Positions 59,501 through 64,000 of a DNA stretch of 64,000 nt are shown here, one piece after another. This stretch comes from Edaphochlamys debaryana. Its lineage: Eukaryota > Chlorophyta > Chlorophyceae > Chlamydomonadales. The notes under the pieces are model-generated. The model saw nothing but the letters and a program-made list of their open reading frames with translations. It was not told where the DNA came from and did not search any database. The stretch spans positions 1,302,001-1,366,000 of the forward strand of contig JAEHOE010000001.1 of the NCBI GenBank assembly GCA_016858145.1, read 5' to 3'. Position numbers and translations under genes: made by a program. How positions within the stretch are numbered: position 1 is the first letter of the stretch; the number at the start of each line of letters is the position of its first letter.

Positions 59501-62500
59501 TGTGTGGCGGCCAGGTGCTTGCTCGGGTGCACGCCTTGAGGTCCTGTCGCATGCAGCTAATAAGGCTCTACTACCAGTAAGCAAGCGCCTCCCACAAGTG
59601 TATTGCTCTCGACCTTCGTCCGCAGAGCGCCGTGGCCGGCAGCGTGGACGCCCTGGTGGCAGCCGCCAGCCGCCCCGGCTGCGCCACCGCCGCTGCCTGG
59701 GTGCTGCACGGGCTGTGGCTGGTGGCGTGCGGCAGCGGCGGCGCCTTCGTGCCGCGCGTCAAGACCAGCCTGCAGCTAGGGCAGGAGCTGCTGGTAGGTG
59801 CCCGGTGCTGAGAAGCTTGGGATGCTATCAGATCGCCGCGAGTGCGTGCGCTCGTCCCCATGCCTATTGCTTGCCGCGCTCCCTGCACTCTGTCCCGCAG
59901 GTGAGCTCCTTTGAGTCCCCCGCCCTCCGCGCCGCCTGTGCCCGCCTGGCCAACGCCTCAGTGGCAGTGCTCGGGCCCGAGTTCACGCTGGGCTCGCTCG
60001 CCTACTCGAGGGCCAAGTGCCTCGTGGCCGCCAGCGGAGGCGTGGGCGAGACCTCGGGCGGCGGCGACGTACCCGGCTCTGACGCCAGCACCAGCGGGGG
60101 CGCCGGGGCTGGTGATGCGGGTCCGGCGGGGGCCGGCGCGGACGAGGAGGAGGGCGACGGCGGGCTGGGCCTGGTGCTGTTCGTGCAGCAGATCATTCTC
60201 TTCGCGCCGCACGCCGTGCCGCTGGCCAAGCACGTGCCCCTGCTGCTGGTGAGCGGAGGGGTTTATGGTATCATCGAGGATACCTGAGGTGCAGGTCATA
60301 AGAGTCGGACATATGGGTTGCACATGAGCGGGGGCAGCTACGTGCGATTGGGTTGCCAAACTAGTTGCTAGATTGAACAGGGCGTGGCAGACACCGTACG
60401 TGCGATTGGAAGAGCTGGTCTGACCTCTCGTCCTGTTAACCTCCCCCGCTCCCGCAGGCGCACCTGCTGTCCCGCCAGGCGGACCTGAGGGCCGCCTCGG
60501 CCCTGACATTGCGGCACCTCACCGAGCGCTCCGCCACAGCGGTGGCCCCCTCGGCCGCCGCGGCGGTGCTGTTCGCCGCGCTCGACGGGGAGGGTGACGC
60601 ACACATAGCAGGTGTGCAAGGGTGTTCTCTATAAGCCGCTTGCTTTTTCGCCTTGTGCTCAAATGCTCTGTTCACCACCTGTTGGTATGCATCGTTCCAA
60701 CAGGTCAGCTGCGCGCAACGCTCACGACCGTCCTCACGGCCAGAGCCGCCTCCCAGCCCTCCTTCTGGATGGCCCTGCTGTCCGACGTGGTGTTCGCGGC
60801 CGGGCCGGCCAATGCGAGCGCTGCCGCGTCGGCGGGCGGTGCGGCCGAAGGCGGGGCGCGCGGGGACCGAGACGAGGAGGAGGACCAGTACGCGGCCGCG
60901 GGCGGCGCGGCGGCGGGCGCTAGCGGCCTGCCGACGGCCGGCAGCTCCCGGGCGCTGCGGTCCGTGCGGGAGGTGCTGACGGCGCCGCACCTGCGGACAA
61001 GGCACTTCGCGGGTGCGTGGCAGCAGGCTGCATGCCCCCCGCGCCCCCTTCGCCTCCCCCTCCTGCCTAGCTCATTGCCCCTCATGCTCATCTTACCCTG
61101 TAAAATGTCCGTCCAGCCTGGCTCAACTTGCCGCTCCCCGTGTTCGGCCCCTCTTGTCCCCCAGCCGACTGCCTGCTCCGCCTCGTCCGCGTGTGTGTGG
61201 CCGCCGACGAGCGGCACCGGGACTCCTCCCTGCTGGACCGCCAGGGCGGCGGCGCGACCGCGGGCGCACCGGCGGCCGGTGCCGAGTCGGCGGCCGTGGG
61301 GGACGTGCTCATCGTCAAGCTGCAGGTGCGTGGAGCAGGAGGCCTGCGCCATTCCAGGAGCGCATAGGCTTGATGTGGAGGCTGCTTGCTGCAGGCCCGA
61401 GCAGCTGCAGCACCACCACATACCTGGGGCGGCCACGTGATTTGGGTGTCCTCGTTCCATCCCCGCGTCGCTTGCAACCAACTGAGTCCTTCCTGCCCCG
61501 CCCCACCCCAGGCGCTGGTGGATGTGGCCTTCAAGCTGGCCACCTGCCAGCTGGAGTCGCTGCGGCCGCACGGCGTGCGCATGCTGACGCTGCTGGTGCA
61601 GCTGTTCGGGGACGTGCCGGACCCCCTGCTGCCGGGTGAGGCGCGGCGGCCGCGCAGGCCACCGCACCATGCTGTCGCGGAACATGCAGCCCTTTATACC
61701 AGTCCTTCCCATTCCTCTGCTGTCGCCGGCGGATGGCACTCCTGGTGCAGGCTTATGCCGCGAGACCTTGCTCACGCCACGTCCTAGCCCTTGACCATCA
61801 CCTAGACTTAACAGCGCTCGCCCTCGCCTCACCTCATGCCCCAGGCGCCCGCCTCATGGAGCAGTACCAGGCGCAGGTGGTGTCGGCGCTGCGCTCCTCC
61901 CTGGGCGCCAGGCAGGCGGCGGCGGGCGGCCTGCCCGGGTTCTCGCGCAGCGGCGGAGGCGCGGCGCCCGCGCCCGGCACCGTGGGCGCTGCGGCGGCCG
62001 CGGACGCGGCGGTGCAGCACCCGCTGCTGCAGATCGCGGGCGGCACCCTGGCGACCGCCTTCCTCGAGAGCGGCCTGGCGGCGGGTAAGCAAACACGGGC
62101 TGCGGAATCCGCTCCCGTTCTGGTTCCGCTCAACCGCTCGCCCTTCTACCTCCACACTCCCCCACGCCTTACTCTGCTCCTCCACCCTCCACGCCCTCCT
62201 TCCCCCCTTACGCCCAGGCGACGCGCTGGTGATGCGGCGGCTCATGGAGCTGCTCTCGGCGCCCCTCGCGCCCGCGGCCTGGCGCAGCCTGCGCTACGAC
62301 GCCTACGCCGAGTGGGTGGGCGCGCGCGTGCGCCTGGAGCTCCTCCGCGCGCACGCGCAGTGCTCCGCCATCGCCGCGGCCGCGGCCGCGCGCGGCGACG
62401 CTCTGTGCGCCGGCATCGTGGCCAAGGCCCACGAGCCCTACGCCGGCCGCCTGGCGGCGCTGTGGGCCCAGCTGCTGCAGGACCACGCCGTGCTGTGCTC

Positions 62501-64000
62501 GCAGCATGACGAGGTCCTGGCGGCGTACCGCAGCCCGCTGATAGAGGGCGGGGACGTGGTGGAGGCGGGGGCGGAGGAGGAGAGCGTGGTGGGTAGGAGC
62601 GCGGTTGCGGCGGGTCAGGATGGGGCTGTTGGTGAGGAGGAGGCGGTGGTGGTGGCGGGGGCTGGGCCGCAGGCGGCCGCGGAGGCGGCGAGCGAGGGCG
62701 GGCTGACGCCCGAGCTGGCGGCCACGCTGCGGCCGGTCTATGCAGCCGCGTGTCCAGCAGCGCTGGCGGCGCTGGCGAGCTCCCTGCCACCCCCGGCGTC
62801 CGTGTCAGCGGACGCCGCCGCGCGCGGCCGCTTCCAGCGGCTGCTGGAAGTGGGGCTCATGCTGCTCACCGACACCTCCGCACGCCTCGCACACGCACTG
62901 CAAGCCGTGCTGCGAGACCGTGGCAGCGGCGCCGCGTCTGCCGCTGCCGCTGCCGACGGCGCCGCCTCGTCACCATCACATGCTGCCGACGGCGCCTCAG
63001 CCCTCGTGCGCGACTGCGCGATGCGCCTGGCGGGGGTGCTGCGGGCCGTGCAGCGGCTCCTGGCGGCGGGCTACGTGGCAGCAGCCTCGCCGGCGCCGGC
63101 GGCGGAGCCCCTGGTGCCGGCGGCCGTGCTGCGCGACGTGCTGGGCGTGCTGAGCGCCACCGCGGCGCATGCGCTGCTGCCCATGCAGTGGGCGCTGCTG
63201 GCTGGCTGGCTGCCCGCCAGCGCTGCGGGGCTGGTGCCCGGACTGGCGCTGCCCAGCTGTGCGATGGTGCGGGAGGTGTGCGGCTCGGCGCCGGAGGAGA
63301 GCCTTGGCGCGGCGGCGCGGGCGGGGCCGGGGGCGGAGCCGGCGGCAGGCGACTGGGACGCACCAGGTGAGCGCGCCACCACGAAACCTTTGCTGTGCTG
63401 CCTTCTCGACGCTTGTGGAGTACTTAGATCCCGGCATGCTCTTTTTAGTATGAGCACATATTACTGAGGGACCATTGAGAAACTTGCGCTATCCCACTGC
63501 AGGTGTGGACGGTAGCGGCACCTCTACACCCATGAACGGCAGTGGGCTGTTCCGGCCACGTGGGGTTGGTCACGTGCACTCCACTGATGACGACGAGGCG
63601 GGGCCGTCCCACGGCGCCGACGCCTCCGTCACTGCCGCCAGCGTTGAAGCCATCCTGCTGCTGACGTCCGTGTGTATACCGTACGAGTGCGGTGTCGTAC
63701 GGCACGACGACAAGCAGGATCCTGGGCCGGCCGTGCCGTACTGGCTGCAACGGCCGACGGGGCAAGGGACGCGGGGAGCGGGTGCGGAGGCTCCGCCGGC
63801 TCCTGGCTGTGTGCCGCTACCCCAGGCGGCGGGCGAGAACGCGGGCTTGCTGGCGCAGAGCGCTGTCCAGGCCTTGGCGGCAGCCCAGCTGCTGCTGCGG
63901 AGGTGAGCCTGCGCTTATGCGGCCATGGTAGCGGGCTCCCCGTACCTAAGGGTAGGCCCTCATCACGCGCTGCGCTTGCTTAACCCTCTCCACCCCTCCT
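53593..64000 (+). CDS. HEATR5/SWEETIE (Laa1-type) HEAT-repeat protein, 3'-partial
   Basis: HEATR5 proteins (yeast Laa1, plant SWEETIE) work with AP-1/clathrin-coated membranes in trans-Golgi and endosome traffic. ATG at 53593 (MEFNQAGPG) starts 24 visible exons in consistent phase, about 2,227 codons; the last, 63503-63902, ends at a GTGAGC donor and the gene runs off the window. Family landmarks in order: RRLIYSCISLLYTYGDSITI (54150), corresponding to the N-terminal ALYSIGDTFTVF region; RALVLAEDLVTS (56780) and GFLLLGSLCCLG (57028), corresponding to the SIAEDLL and WLLLGALMTLG block; ALWRTALGEAARKELDE; WVLHGLWLVACGSGG (59698); and RLMEQYQAQVVSALR (61850), corresponding to ILEQYQANVGAALRP. 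Helical HEAT repeats are interrupted by Gly/Ala/Ser-rich loops (56500-56650, 57420-57620, 58380-58570, 60030-60160) absent from animal forms. These loops are probably disordered and lineage-specific. Confidence 0.88.

Overview
The window looks like nuclear DNA of a green alga (Chlorophyta, perhaps a trebouxiophyte; the species is not identifiable by eye). It is very GC-rich. Every gene is cut by many short GT-AG introns, two of them GC-AG. Protein sequence inside the exons is Ala/Gly/Pro-rich, and two products carry plastid-type leaders. Eight protein-coding genes can be read. I saw no rRNA, tRNA, CRISPR array or intact transposon.

Layout: (1) 1-3022, + strand, 3' part of a Ser/Thr protein kinase gene cut by the left edge. 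(2) 4903-6553, - strand, a YggT/YLMG-type plastid membrane protein. (3) about 7131-11746, + strand, a protein with a very long Ala-rich N-terminal region and an mTERF-like helical C-terminal part. (4) 13660-43670, + strand, one giant gene of 38 reconstructed exons (about 8,500 codons) encoding six AAA+ modules of midasin/dynein-related type, a long helical linker with a coiled coil, acidic tracts, ASH/Hydin-like Ig repeats and four different vWA domains. (5) 45427-47317, + strand, a TLC-domain membrane protein. (6) about 47792-50749, + strand, a TKL/Raf-like protein kinase with a coiled-coil N-terminus. (7) 52049-53163, - strand, a predicted thylakoid-lumen protein with a twin-arginine leader. 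(8) 53593 to beyond the right edge, + strand, a HEATR5/SWEETIE (Laa1-type) HEAT-repeat protein.

The genes do not form an operon-like pathway. They are independent nuclear genes with divergent promoters between genes 2/3 and 7/8 and convergent ends between genes 1/2 and 6/7. The standout is gene 4. It combines the ring-plus-MIDAS plan of midasin with Ig-like repeats and four tandem vWA domains that I do not recognise from any described midasin. Its AAA+ modules alternate strictly between complete (1, 3, 5) and degenerate (2, 4, 6) catalytic sites, and paralogous signatures group the even modules together. This suggests a ring built from three active/inactive pairs. Two points in this gene need a single extra base to keep the frame, so they are either assembly errors or real lesions.
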